64,000 nucleotides of DNA, taken from NCBI RefSeq assembly GCF_046156175.1, contig NZ_JAYLVL010000003.1:124001-188000 (forward strand), written 5' to 3'. A model generated the notes under the pieces. That model had not been told where the DNA came from and searched no databases. It saw nothing but the letters and a program-made list of their open reading frames with translations. Positions 26,756-35,172 of this stretch are shown here, piece by piece; positions within the stretch are counted from its first letter, which is position 1, and every line of letters starts with the position of its first letter. A program made the translations under genes and the position numbers. This DNA comes from Lacisediminihabitans sp046156175. GTDB taxonomy: Bacteria; Actinomycetota; Actinomycetes; Actinomycetales; Microbacteriaceae.

Positions 26756-27733
26756 TCAGGAGGTGGCGAGGATGTCCACGACGAATACGAGGGTGTCCGT
26801 GCCGCTGATGCCGGCCGCAGACTGCCCGCCGGTGCCGTATCCGTCAGCCGGCGGGATGACGGCGATGACCTGGGATCCGACCTTCTGGCCGACGAGAGCC
26901 TTACCGAAGCCGGGGATGACGCCAGTCGTGGCGAAGCTCGCTGGCGTGCCGCGGGTCCAGCTGGAATCGAACACCTTGCCCGTCGCCCAGATGACGCCCG
27001 TGTAGTGGACGGTGACGGTGTCTCCGGACTTGACCGTTGTGCCGGTGCCCTTCTTGAGATCCGCGATCTTCAGGTCGGTCGGCGCATCAGCCTTCGGCAC
27101 GGTGATGGTCGGCTCGCCGTTGGAGGCGAGCTTCACCGTCGGGAGGCCGGCCACCGGCTTCTGGACGGCACCGTTGGCCTTGGGGAGCACCTTCACCGGG
27201 GCTGCCACCTTCACCACGTCGAAGACGAAGACCAGGGAGTCGGTGCCCTTGACGCCGAGACCCTCCGAGCCGGCCGCCTTGAAGGCATCCGCCGGGGGGA
27301 TCACCGCGACGACGCGGCTGCCCGCGGGCGAGCACTGGAGGCCCTTGATCATGCCGGGCAGGATGCTGGAGTCCTTCAGCTGGAACGACGTGGTCGATCC
27401 CTTTTTGTAGGTCGTGGCGTCGATCTTCTTGCCGGATGCGGCATCGTAGGCGGTGTAGTCCACCTCGACGGTGCCGTTCGCCTTGGCGACGGCACCCTTG
27501 CCGTCGATAACGACAGAGCGTTCGGTCTTCTTGGTGCTGAGGCCCTTGGTGAACTTCACGGTCGGCGCGGATCCGAACTTGCCGGTGACCTTCACCTTGC
27601 TCGAGTTGGAGCCGGATGCCGTCGGGGTGCAACCGTCTGCCGAGGTGGACGAGCTGCAAGCTGCCAGAGAGAAGGCGAGCGCGGCGATGGCCAAGACCGA
27701 CAGGGATTTCTTCACCGAGAGTGTTTTCTTCAC
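26756..27733 (-). CDS. Tandem FKBP-type peptidyl-prolyl isomerase lipoprotein
   Basis: This 325-residue protein has a signal peptide with lipobox SLAAC (Cys26), placing it on the outer membrane face. Two FKBP-like domains follow. The second (about 215-325) is canonical: VTVHYTGVIWATGKVFDSSW, VIPGFGKALVGQKVGSQ, IPPADGYG. The first (about 80-180) is divergent but keeps VEVDYTAYDAASGKK, ILPGMIKGLQCSPAGSRV and IPPADAF. It probably assists folding of exported proteins; whether the first domain is catalytic is uncertain. It is monocistronic, 37 nt upstream of the dxr gene on the same strand. Confidence 0.9.
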   Translation of the reverse strand: MKKTLSVKKSLSVLAIAALAFSLAACSSSTSADGCTPTASGSNSSKVKVTGKFGSAPTVKFTKGLSTKKTERSVVIDGKGAVAKANGTVEVDYTAYDAASGKKIDATTYKKGSTTSFQLKDSSILPGMIKGLQCSPAGSRVVAVIPPADAFKAAGSEGLGVKGTDSLVFVFDVVKVAAPVKVLPKANGAVQKPVAGLPTVKLASNGEPTITVPKADAPTDLKIADLKKGTGTTVKSGDTVTVHYTGVIWATGKVFDSSWTRGTPASFATTGVIPGFGKALVGQKVGSQVIAVIPPADGYGTGGQSAAGISGTDTLVFVVDILATS

Positions 27734-27800
27734 CGATCAAGTGTGGGGGCACACCCCGTGATCAAGCTGACCAAACACTGAATGTCGCGGATTCGCCGCC

Positions 27801-28274
27801 CTATTCGGCCCGGAACACCACCAGCGGCTCGTGTTCCACCGGAAAGTTCATCGAACTGGCGATGAAACACTTGAGGCTCGCCTCGTGGTGCAGGGAGCGG
27901 GCGAGCTCTCGATCACTCGTCGCGATCGTCACGACCGGGCGAAGAGTCACAGAGGTGAAGTGCCCGCCGCCGTCCGCCGTCTGCTCCATGATGCCTGTCG
28001 CGGCATCCGTGTAGTCCGTCACGATCACGCCGTTGCTCGCCGCGACGTGGAGGTAGCTGAGCAGGTGACACTGGCTGAGGGCGGCGATGAGCATCTCCTC
28101 GGGATTCCAGCGATCGGCGTCGCCGTGGAAGACCCGATCGGATGACCCGCTGATCTCGTGCTTGCCCGCGGCCCGCACGACGTGATCGCGCCCGTACGCC
28201 TTGTAGCCGCTCGTTCCGGTACCGCGGTTTCCGGTCCATTCGAGGGACACGGCGAAGTGATGTTCGTGGTTCAC
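27801..28274 (-). CDS. OsmC-family protein
   Basis: This 157-residue protein has the OsmC/Ohr-type fold, with the two expected cysteines in SQCHLLSYLHVA and LKCFIASSMN. Such proteins detoxify peroxides or organic hydroperoxides with thiol chemistry; the YHR-like substrate specificity is unknown here. Several OsmC members of this subgroup are annotated only as stress-related. Leaderless GTG start at 28274 (TAGCGT 7 nt upstream), divergent from gabT with back-to-back promoters. Confidence 0.88.
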   Translation of the reverse strand: MNHEHHFAVSLEWTGNRGTGTSGYKAYGRDHVVRAAGKHEISGSSDRVFHGDADRWNPEEMLIAALSQCHLLSYLHVAASNGVIVTDYTDAATGIMEQTADGGGHFTSVTLRPVVTIATSDRELARSLHHEASLKCFIASSMNFPVEHEPLVVFRAE

Positions 28275-28281
28275 CCTCTGA

Positions 28282-28287
28282 ACGCTA
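28282..28287 (-). promoter_or_regulatory. -10 of leaderless promoter, OsmC gene
   Basis: TAGCGT on the minus strand, 7 nt before GTG 28274. Confidence 0.5.
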
Positions 28288-28300
28288 CGCCCTCCGGCGG

Positions 28301-28306
28301 TAGGAT
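28301..28306 (+). promoter_or_regulatory. -10 of leaderless promoter, gabT
   Basis: TAGGAT on the plus strand, 6 nt before ATG 28313; only 13 bp from the divergent OsmC -10, so the two promoters overlap. Confidence 0.5.
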
Positions 28307-28312
28307 TTTCAG

Positions 28313-29662
28313 ATGACCGACACCCTCGCCCCCACCCTCGATTCCGCCGAAATCGTTCCGGAGCGCCGCATCGTCACGGCGATTCCGGGGCCGCGTTCGC
28401 AGGCGCTGCAGGCGCGACGCCTCGCGGTGATCCCGGTGGGCGTCGCATCCGCCATCCCCGTCTTCATCGATCGCGCCCACGGTGCGATAGTGGTGGATGT
28501 CGACGGCAACCAGTTCATCGACCTCGGTGCCGGTATCGGCGTGATGACGATCGGCCACACCGATGCGGCCGTCGTGGCCGCGGCATCGGCCCAGCTCGCG
28601 GCTTTCACCCACGTGATGTTCACCGTGACCCCGTATGAGGGCTATGTGCGCGTTGCGGAACTGCTGGCCGAGCACACCCCCGGCGATTTCGCCAAGAAGA
28701 CGGTGCTGCTCAACTCCGGCGCGGAGGCCGTGGAGAACGCCGTGAAGATCGCCCGCAAGTTCACCGGCCGCACCGGCGTCGCCGTGCTCGACCACGCCTA
28801 TCATGGCCGCACCAACCTCACCATGGCCATGACCTTCAAGGCGATGCCATACAAGCTCGGCTTCGGACCCTTCGCGAGCGACGTGCACCACGCCCCGAAC
28901 TCCTACCCCTTCCACGACGGACTGAGCGGAGCGGATGCCGCGGCCCGCACCATCTCGTACCTCGAGAAGTCCGTCGGTGCAAGCGATCTCGCCTGCCTGG
29001 TCGTCGAGCCGATCCAGGGTGAGGGCGGTTTCGTCGTCGCCGCGGAGGGGTACTTCAGCGCTCTTCGCGAGTGGTGCACCGCCAACGGCATCGTTTTCGT
29101 CGCCGACGAGATCCAGAGCGGCATGGCGCGCACGGGCAAGTACTTCGCCATCGAACACTTCGGTGTGATTCCCGACATGGTGCTGAGCGCCAAGGGCATC
29201 GCGGGCGGACTTCCGATCGCCGGGGTGACCGGCAGAGCAGACATCATGGATGCCTCCCATCCCGGTGGCCTCGGCGGCACCTTCGCGGGCAACCCGGTCG
29301 CCGCGGCAGCCGCCATCGCCGTCTTCGACGAGATCGAGTCGAAGAACCTCCTCGCCGAGGGGGCGCGCATCGAGGGCGTGCTCAAGCCAGCCCTGCTCGA
29401 GATGCAGAAGCGCCATCCGGTGATCGGAGACGTGCGAGGCATCGGAGCGATGATCGCGATCGAACTGGTCGAGCCGGGCACCCACACCCCCAACGCGGCC
29501 GCGGTCTCCGCGATCACCGCGTTCGCGGCCCAGAATGGCGTTCTGCTGCTGAGCGCCGGAACCTACGGCAACATCATCCGCTTCCTTCCCTCGCTCGCGA
29601 TCTCGACTGAGCTGCTGAACGAGGCCCTCCAGGTGCTCGACGACGCCCTCTCGGCCCTGTGA
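28313..29662 (+). CDS. gabT: 4-aminobutyrate--2-oxoglutarate aminotransferase
   Basis: This 449-residue class-III PLP aminotransferase transfers the amino group of GABA to 2-oxoglutarate, giving succinic semialdehyde. Motifs: NSGAEAVENAVKIARKFTGR, DHAYHGRTNLTMAMT, VEPIQGEGGFV, ADEIQSGMARTGK and the PLP lysine at 294 in SAKGIAGGLPIAGV. Substrate is inferred from close resemblance to GabT and from nearby putrescine/GABA genes (patD-like dehydrogenase, polyamine transporter). No succinate semialdehyde dehydrogenase is adjacent. The asparaginase family gene follows with a GTGA overlap. Confidence 0.92.
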   Translation: MTDTLAPTLDSAEIVPERRIVTAIPGPRSQALQARRLAVIPVGVASAIPVFIDRAHGAIVVDVDGNQFIDLGAGIGVMTIGHTDAAVVAAASAQLAAFTHVMFTVTPYEGYVRVAELLAEHTPGDFAKKTVLLNSGAEAVENAVKIARKFTGRTGVAVLDHAYHGRTNLTMAMTFKAMPYKLGFGPFASDVHHAPNSYPFHDGLSGADAAARTISYLEKSVGASDLACLVVEPIQGEGGFVVAAEGYFSALREWCTANGIVFVADEIQSGMARTGKYFAIEHFGVIPDMVLSAKGIAGGLPIAGVTGRADIMDASHPGGLGGTFAGNPVAAAAAIAVFDEIESKNLLAEGARIEGVLKPALLEMQKRHPVIGDVRGIGAMIAIELVEPGTHTPNAAAVSAITAFAAQNGVLLLSAGTYGNIIRFLPSLAISTELLNEALQVLDDALSAL

Positions 29663-30630
29663 GCCACCCTCTCGACCCCACCGGTGTCGTCGAACTGGCG
29701 ATCCTCTCGCGATCAGGGCTGGACGAATCGCGCCACCTCGGCGCGGCGGTGGTCGTCTCGCCGGACGGCTCTGTGCTGCGCGCACTCGGAGACGTGGATG
29801 CCATCGTCTTCGGCCGCTCGTCGCTCAAGTTCTTCCAAGCCATCGCTGTGCTCCGCTCGGGGGTCTCCCTCGCTGGCGCGCAACTCGTGCTCTCCACGGC
29901 CAGTCATGCGGGCACGGCAGCCCACGTGGACGTGGTCCGGTCGATTCTCGAGCGAGCCGGTCTCGACGAGGAGGCACTCCAGTGTCCCGTCGACTGGCCG
30001 CTCGACAGTGCATCGCGGTCGGCGGCATCCGCCCCCGCGCGCGTCACGATGAACTGTTCCGGAAAGCACGCCGCTTTCCTGCTGGCCTGTGTGGAGAACG
30101 GCTGGGACACCGCGAGCTACCTCGATCCGGAGCATCCGTTGCAGCAGCGGATCCGCGCAACGGTGGAGGAATTCACCGGTGAACCAGTCGGGCACGTCGG
30201 TGTCGACGGCTGTGGCGCACCGGTGTTCGCGACCACGCTTCGCGGACTCGCGACCGCTGTCGGGCGAGTCTCGTCATCACGCGATCCCTCCGCTGCGCTC
30301 CTCACGGCGGCGGTCCTGGCCGAGCCCTGGGCCATCGATGGGCCGGGTCGTGCCAACACCGTCGTGATCGAACAGCTCGGCCTGCTCACCAAGGGCGGTG
30401 CCGAGGGCGTCATCGTGATCGGTACCCCCGACGGCACGGCCGTGGCGCTCAAGATGCTGGACGGCAGCGCTCGCGCGACCTCTGCCGTCGCCCTCGGAAT
30501 GCTCGCCTCGGTCGGTGCCATTTCGCTTGAGGACGCCGACCGGGTGGGCGCGCTGACCACCGAGAAGGTGCTCGGCGGAGGACTGCCGGTCGGAACCATC
30601 CGCGTGTCGGAGGTCGTGCGCGGCATCTGA
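29659..30630 (+). CDS. Asparaginase-II family protein
   Basis: This 323-residue protein has the actinobacterial/rhizobial asparaginase II family motifs: SSLKFFQAI, MNCSGKHAAFL (about 129-139), GVDGCGAPVFA (about 178-188) and LGGGLPVGTIRV near the end. This family is unrelated to E. coli-type asparaginases and hydrolyses asparagine to aspartate and ammonia where tested; specificity here is inferred. It is translationally coupled to gabT, suggesting both supply nitrogen from amino compounds. Confidence 0.85.
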   Translation: MSHPLDPTGVVELAILSRSGLDESRHLGAAVVVSPDGSVLRALGDVDAIVFGRSSLKFFQAIAVLRSGVSLAGAQLVLSTASHAGTAAHVDVVRSILERAGLDEEALQCPVDWPLDSASRSAASAPARVTMNCSGKHAAFLLACVENGWDTASYLDPEHPLQQRIRATVEEFTGEPVGHVGVDGCGAPVFATTLRGLATAVGRVSSSRDPSAALLTAAVLAEPWAIDGPGRANTVVIEQLGLLTKGGAEGVIVIGTPDGTAVALKMLDGSARATSAVALGMLASVGAISLEDADRVGALTTEKVLGGGLPVGTIRVSEVVRGI

Positions 30631-30632
30631 CG

Positions 30633-30714
30633 TCGCGTGTCGGCGTCTGGCTTAGCGCGATCGCCCTGCGCCCTCGCGTGCCAGCGTCCGGCTAAGCGCG
30701 ATCGCCCTGCGCCC
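30633..30714. repeat. Two tandem copies of a 41-bp repeat
   Basis: Copies occupy 30633-30673 and 30674-30714 and differ at only a few positions; each contains TAGCGCGATCGCCCTGCG or its TAAGCGCG variant. A partial third copy begins at 30715. The repeat fills the region right after the asparaginase gene and before the hairpin element, and encodes nothing obvious. Confidence 0.8.
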
Positions 30715-30735
30715 TCGCGCGGGGCCTTTCCTCGC

Positions 30736-30793
30736 CGAGTTGCACTCTTTTGTGGGTGCACTTCGGCATTAGGTCGCATAAGAGTGCAACTCG
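30736..30793. repeat. 58-bp hairpin element, left copy
   Basis: Perfect 14-bp inverted arms CGAGTTGCACTCTT / AAGAGTGCAACTCG enclose 30 nt that can extend the stem to about 20 bp using wobble pairs around a single mismatch. A second copy of identical length is at 31800-31857, on the other side of the DUF559 gene. Confidence 0.85.
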
Positions 30794-30890
30794 CGGGGAG
30801 AATCGCGCGGGGACTCGCGGGGAATCGCGCGCGTTCGGGCTCCTGTGGACGATTCGCGCGCGGAGGAGCGCGAACTGGCACCCTCCACGG

Positions 30891-31787
30891 ATGACCCGCG
30901 CCTCTGCCCTTCCGCCTGGGCTTCCTCCGCACGGATTCACTGTCGGCGTCGCACGGGACTTCGGAATCACGCCGAGTCGACTGCGTGCTGGGGACCTCGA
31001 TCACAGCGTCTGGGGTGTCCGCGCCGCCAGCCCACCGACTGGCCTCCGCGAGAGGTGCGCGCTACTGCAGTTGAGGATTCCCGAACGCGCATTCTTCAGC
31101 CATTCGACCGCCGCGCTGATTCACGGCATCCCGCTCCCGTGGGACCTCGAGCACGACGACCAGCTTCACGTGGGGGTCCCGTCACCATCGCGCGCGCTCT
31201 CCGCGCGCGGGCTGGTCGGGCATCGGCTGGCAGTGACCCCCTCCGATGTCAACGTGTTGTCGGAGCTTCGGGTTACATCCGCCGTGCGCACGTGGACGGA
31301 CCTTGCTGACCAGCTCGAGTTCCAGGATCTCGTCGCCGCGGGCGACTTCCTCATCCACTGGCGAAGGCCTTTCACCACCAGGGTCGCCCTCGAGGAAGCG
31401 ATCCGATTGCGAGGCGGCCGGCGTGGCTCCCGGGCGCTCGACCGAGCGGTTCGGCGTCTCAACGAGCGCGCCGAATCGCCGCCGGAATCACGGCTGCGTC
31501 TGATTCTCGAGGACGCCGGATTCCCGCCGCCGCAGATCAATCGTGAAGTGACAGGGCAGTTCGGAGAGTTCCTCGCCCGCACCGATTTCATCTTCGAAGG
31601 CCTTCGTCTGGTGCTCGAGTACCAGGGGGACTACCACCGCACGACGAAGGGGCAGTGGCGGGCGGACATGACCCGTCGATCGAAGCTGGAGGCCCATGGT
31701 TGGAGGGTGATGGAGTTGAACGCCGACGACCTGAAAGATCCGGCCGAGCTCGTGGTGCGCATCCGTCGGCTGCTCGCACATCGCTGA
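30891..31787 (+). CDS. DUF559/Vsr-like endonuclease-domain protein with AbiEi-like N-terminus
   Basis: This 298-residue protein has a C-terminal domain with LVLEYQGDYHRTTKGQWRAD, ...RRSKLEAHGWRV and an ending ADDL, the pattern of DUF559 proteins related to very-short-patch-repair and restriction-type (PD-(D/E)xK) nucleases. The N-terminal part (residues 10-180) has a helix-turn-helix-like start (VARDFGITPSRLRAGDL) and the SHSTAALIHGIPLP stretch seen in AbiEi-antitoxin-like proteins. Such genes occur in many copies in actinobacterial genomes, and their function is not established. The gene is flanked on both sides by the same 58-bp hairpin, 97 nt before its start and 12 nt after its stop. ATG 30891 is the first start before conserved sequence. 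Confidence 0.8.
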   Translation: MTRASALPPGLPPHGFTVGVARDFGITPSRLRAGDLDHSVWGVRAASPPTGLRERCALLQLRIPERAFFSHSTAALIHGIPLPWDLEHDDQLHVGVPSPSRALSARGLVGHRLAVTPSDVNVLSELRVTSAVRTWTDLADQLEFQDLVAAGDFLIHWRRPFTTRVALEEAIRLRGGRRGSRALDRAVRRLNERAESPPESRLRLILEDAGFPPPQINREVTGQFGEFLARTDFIFEGLRLVLEYQGDYHRTTKGQWRADMTRRSKLEAHGWRVMELNADDLKDPAELVVRIRRLLAHR

Positions 31788-31799
31788 CCTCAGCGGGGT

Positions 31800-31857
31800 C
31801 GACTTGCACTCTTCTGCGGGTGAGAGCGCCCGCGAGGCCGCAAAAGAGTGCAACTCG
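31800..31857. repeat. 58-bp hairpin element, right copy
   Basis: Arms CGACTTGCACTCTT / AAGAGTGCAACTCG (one mismatch) enclose 30 nt. The inner stem TGCGG/CCGCA is fully paired, where the left copy has G-U pairs at the same positions. It starts 12 nt after the DUF559 stop and could double as its terminator. Confidence 0.85.
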
Positions 31858-31923
31858 AGGGCAGAGACTGGGGCGGAAGTCTGGGGAAGCGACTGGGGCA
31901 GCGATCCCGGCGCGCTCTCCGGT

Positions 31924-32035
31924 CCGGCGCATGGCCCGGCCCGGCGCATGGCCCGGCGCGCGCCGCGCACGACGCAGGGCCAGGCGCAGGGCACGGCGCG
32001 CGCATGCCCCGGCGCGCTCAGGGCACGGCGCGCGC
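31924..32035. repeat. GC-rich short tandem repeats after the DUF559 locus
   Basis: CCGGCGCATGGCCCGGC is repeated perfectly in tandem (31924-31940, 31941-31957), and CAGGGCACGGCGCGCGC occurs at 31987-32003 and 32019-32035. No gene is supported in 31858-32035. Confidence 0.75.
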
Positions 32036-33391
32036 TCAGGCGAACAGGCTCACTACAGCCTCGCGGAATGCCACGGTATGCCGCTCGACGTCGGCCGCTG
32101 TAGTGCTCGGGGCCATCAGCGCCATGTTGTGGAACGGCGTGATGAGGATGCCGCGGTTGAGGGCGTGCAGGTGGAGGTACTGTTGCAGCTCGAAGTCGTC
32201 AGCATCCGCGGCCTCCGCACCATCGTGGGGCGCTGTCTGCCGGAAGCTGTATTCCGCCCGGGCGCCGAGTTGTGTGACCTGCCAGGGCACGTGGAATTCG
32301 TCGAGAGCCGACTGCACGCCGACCGTCCATTCGGTGGCGCGATCGATCATTGCCGGGAAGGCATCGGCGGTCAACACCTGCGACAGGGTGGCACGGATGC
32401 CCGCGAGAGAGAGAGCATTGCCCGCGAGGGTGCCTCCCACTCCCCCGACGTCGATGTCTTCCAGCTCCAGTGACTCGCGCACGAGAGCCGAGAAGGATGC
32501 CGTCATTCCATATGCCCCCGCGGGAATGCCTCCACCGATGCTCTTGCCCACGACCACGGCGTCCGGGTCGAGGCCGTCTCGGGAGATCATCCCCCCGGGC
32601 CCGGCGGACAGGGTGTGGGTCTCGTCGATGATCAGGATCACGCCGAAGCGGGTGCAGAGCTCACGCACGGCCGCGTGATAACCCGGGTCGGGCAGCACGA
32701 TTCCGATGTTGGTGAGAGCCGGCTCCATCAGCATTGCGGCGATCTCGCCGGTTGCGAGCACGACCTCGAGGGCCTCGATGTCATTGAAGGGAACAACCGC
32801 CGTCGTGAGGCTCGGCGGCACCGGTGCCCCGATAGTGCCCCGTCGTTCGACGACCGCCCCCGAGTCGTCGAGGGTGGCATAGGCCTCGTCGACGGTGCCG
32901 TGATAGCAGTAGTCGTGCACCACGATCTTCGGACGGCCGGTCACCTGGCGGGCATAGCGGATGAGGCTGCGGTTGGCGTCGGTCGCGGAGAGGCTGAACT
33001 GCCAGGCGGGCACCCCGAAACGCTCGGCGAGGAGTGCGGCCGCAGCCGCCGCATCCGCCGTAGGAAGCATGAAGGTCGAGCCCTTGGCGAGTTGCGCGGA
33101 GATCGCGGCCACGGCGGCCGGGGGCGCATGGCCGCACATCGCGCCCGTGTCGCCGAGACACAGGTCGACGTGGTCGATGCCGTCCACGTCGAGAAAGTGC
33201 GAACCGGAAGCGCTCTGCACGTACACGGGCCAGGGACCCGGCCACTTGGCCATCCAGAGCATCGGCACGCCGTCCGGCAAGTGGGGCGTGGCCTCGGCGA
33301 AGAGTTGCGCCGAACGCGGACGCTGGGCGCGGAACAGGTCGATCTCGGCCTGCCAGAGCCCGGCGAGCCGAGCGCGATCTTCGTAGGGCAT
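32036..33391 (-). CDS. Class-III PLP aminotransferase, glutamate-1-semialdehyde mutase-like
   Basis: This 451-residue fold-type I enzyme has the sites GIDHVDLCLGDTGAMCGHAPPA, VHDYCYHGTVDEAYA, IIDETHTLSAGPGGM and the PLP lysine at 283 in VVVGKSIGGGIPAGAYG. It resembles glutamate-1-semialdehyde aminomutase-type and other omega-aminotransferases, but heme synthesis is unlikely given its place as last gene of a polyamine-type ABC operon. Its ATG overlaps the upstream permease stop (TGATG). A role in converting the imported amine is inferred; the substrate is unknown. Confidence 0.88.
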   Translation of the reverse strand: MPYEDRARLAGLWQAEIDLFRAQRPRSAQLFAEATPHLPDGVPMLWMAKWPGPWPVYVQSASGSHFLDVDGIDHVDLCLGDTGAMCGHAPPAAVAAISAQLAKGSTFMLPTADAAAAAALLAERFGVPAWQFSLSATDANRSLIRYARQVTGRPKIVVHDYCYHGTVDEAYATLDDSGAVVERRGTIGAPVPPSLTTAVVPFNDIEALEVVLATGEIAAMLMEPALTNIGIVLPDPGYHAAVRELCTRFGVILIIDETHTLSAGPGGMISRDGLDPDAVVVGKSIGGGIPAGAYGMTASFSALVRESLELEDIDVGGVGGTLAGNALSLAGIRATLSQVLTADAFPAMIDRATEWTVGVQSALDEFHVPWQVTQLGARAEYSFRQTAPHDGAEAADADDFELQQYLHLHALNRGILITPFHNMALMAPSTTAADVERHTVAFREAVVSLFA

Positions 33392-34260
33392 CAACCGACC
33401 TTGGCCAGTCGCTTTCGGCGGGCCGCAGCACTCACCTGTTGCGACACCACGAGAACGATCGCGATGAGGAATACCGCCGAAGCGATCACGTTCGCTTCCG
33501 CCGGGATGCCGCGGGCCGCCGCGATGTAGACGAACTTGGGGAAGGTCGTCGCCGATCCGGAGTTGAAGTTGGTGATGATGAAGTCGTCGAAGCTGAGGGC
33601 GAAGGACAGCAGCGCCGCCGCGACGATGCCCGGGAGCAGCAACGGGAACGTGATGCGCCAGAACACCTGGGCCGGAGATCCGTACAGGTCGCGACCCGCC
33701 TCCTCGAGCGCAGGATCGAGACTGGACACACGCGCTTTCACCGTCACCACCACGAAGCTGATGCAGAACATCGTGTGGGCGATGATGATCGTGACCAGCC
33801 CCTTTTCCACGCCGGCGCCGAGAAACTCTGCCGCGAGGCCTGCCCCGAGAACGACCTCGGGGGTGGCCATCGGCAGAAACAGCAGCAGGCTGATCGCCGA
33901 ACGGAAGCGGAACCGGTAGCGCACGAGGGCGATTGCGATCATGGTGCCGAGGGTCGTGGCGATCACCGTCGCGGTCACGCCGATCAGGATGCTGTTGCTG
34001 AACGCCGCGCAGACATCCTGCGCATCGCAGACATGGGTCCAGTTGTTGAGCGTGAACCCCCGCCAGGAGATGTTCGACTTGATCGAGTCGTTGAACGAGA
34101 AGATGAAGGTATAGGCGATGGGGATGAGGAGGAACACGAGCGCGAGCGCCGTGTAGACCGGAAGCAACCAACTGCCTAGGCTGAAGCGAACGCGAGGTCC
34201 GCGCGGGGCGGGCGGGGCATCAATTGCCGCCGCGATCGCCCGCGATTCCTGAAGGGTCAC
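33391..34260 (-). CDS. ABC transporter permease, PotC-like
   Basis: This 289-residue inner-membrane permease has about six hydrophobic helices and the EAA-type loop (ALEEAGRDLYGSPAQVFWRITFPLLLPGI) that contacts the ATPase. It belongs to the spermidine/putrescine PotB/PotC subfamily; the organisation binding protein-ATPase-PotB-PotC supports that. The N-terminus is a short hydrophilic stretch before the first helix (about 27-50). Start and stop overlap both neighbours. Confidence 0.9.
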   Translation of the reverse strand: MTLQESRAIAAAIDAPPAPRGPRVRFSLGSWLLPVYTALALVFLLIPIAYTFIFSFNDSIKSNISWRGFTLNNWTHVCDAQDVCAAFSNSILIGVTATVIATTLGTMIAIALVRYRFRFRSAISLLLFLPMATPEVVLGAGLAAEFLGAGVEKGLVTIIIAHTMFCISFVVVTVKARVSSLDPALEEAGRDLYGSPAQVFWRITFPLLLPGIVAAALLSFALSFDDFIITNFNSGSATTFPKFVYIAAARGIPAEANVIASAVFLIAIVLVVSQQVSAAARRKRLAKVG

Positions 34261-35168
34261 AGCAGGTCCTCCGTTCCACTCCGACGCACATAGACGGTGA
34301 CGATCGCCAGGATCACGACCATGAGGATGATCGACAGCGATGCCGCGGCGGGGTAATTGAGCAGCACGAGGAAGTTGCTCTCGATCACGTTTCCGATCAT
34401 CGAGGTGCCGGTGCCGCCGAGGAACTCCCGACTGGCGTTCACATAGTCGCCTGCCGCCGGGATGAAGGTGAGCAGCACCCCGGAGACGATGCCCGGCATC
34501 GACAGCGGAATCGTCACGGTGCGGAAGACGGTGAACGGATGCGCGTAGAGATCGCTTCCCGCTTCGAGATAGCGGGTGTCGAGCCGTTCGAGCGCCGCGT
34601 ACAGCGGCAGCGTCATGAAGGGGATGAAGTTGTAGGTGAGCCCGAAGACGACAGCCACCGGGGTGCCGGTGACGTGAGCATCCGGGGCTAGCAGCGACAA
34701 CGCCTTGAGGCCGGTGACGAAGCCCGACTCATCCGAGAGGAGCGACTTCCAGGCCAGAGTGCGCAAGAGGAAGCTGATGAAGAACGGGGCGATCACCAGC
34801 ACGAGCATCAGGTTCTGAAGGAGCGGCCAGCGGCGCGCCTTCACCCCGATGAAGTAGGCGAGCGGATAGCTGAACAGCAGCGCGAAGACCGTGGCGAGCA
34901 CCGCGTAGAAGAACGACCGCACGATCTGGCCGCCGTACTGCGTGATGGAGGTGACGTAGTTCTGCCAGTCGAAGGCGGTCTGGTACGCCCCGATATCGCC
35001 GAGCGCAGAGGGAGCCTGCAACGACGTGATGACGAGCGACACCAGCGGCACCAGGAAGAACAGCACCAGGTAGAGGATGCCCGGGAGCAGCAGAAACAGG
35101 GCGATGCGACTCTTGCGGCGCGGAGCCTGTTCCTGCGCGGTGCCGGTGGCGAATGCGGAGAATGCCAT
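34257..35168 (-). CDS. ABC transporter permease, PotB-like
   Basis: This 303-residue permease has six predicted helices with the first at about 22-45, and the EAA loop LEAGSDLYAHPFTVFRTVTIPLSMPGIVSG. It forms the heterodimeric membrane channel with the PotC-like protein. The start at 35168 (MAFSAFATGTA) is chosen because in-frame readings further upstream belong to the ATPase gene in another frame. It overlaps the PotC-like gene by 4 nt. Confidence 0.9.
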   Translation of the reverse strand: MAFSAFATGTAQEQAPRRKSRIALFLLLPGILYLVLFFLVPLVSLVITSLQAPSALGDIGAYQTAFDWQNYVTSITQYGGQIVRSFFYAVLATVFALLFSYPLAYFIGVKARRWPLLQNLMLVLVIAPFFISFLLRTLAWKSLLSDESGFVTGLKALSLLAPDAHVTGTPVAVVFGLTYNFIPFMTLPLYAALERLDTRYLEAGSDLYAHPFTVFRTVTIPLSMPGIVSGVLLTFIPAAGDYVNASREFLGGTGTSMIGNVIESNFLVLLNYPAAASLSIILMVVILAIVTVYVRRSGTEDLL

Positions 35169-35172
35169 GGCC

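Noticed and set aside
30631..30735. 41-bp repeats as a CRISPR array
   Set aside because: Only two copies abut each other without spacers, and there are no cas genes.
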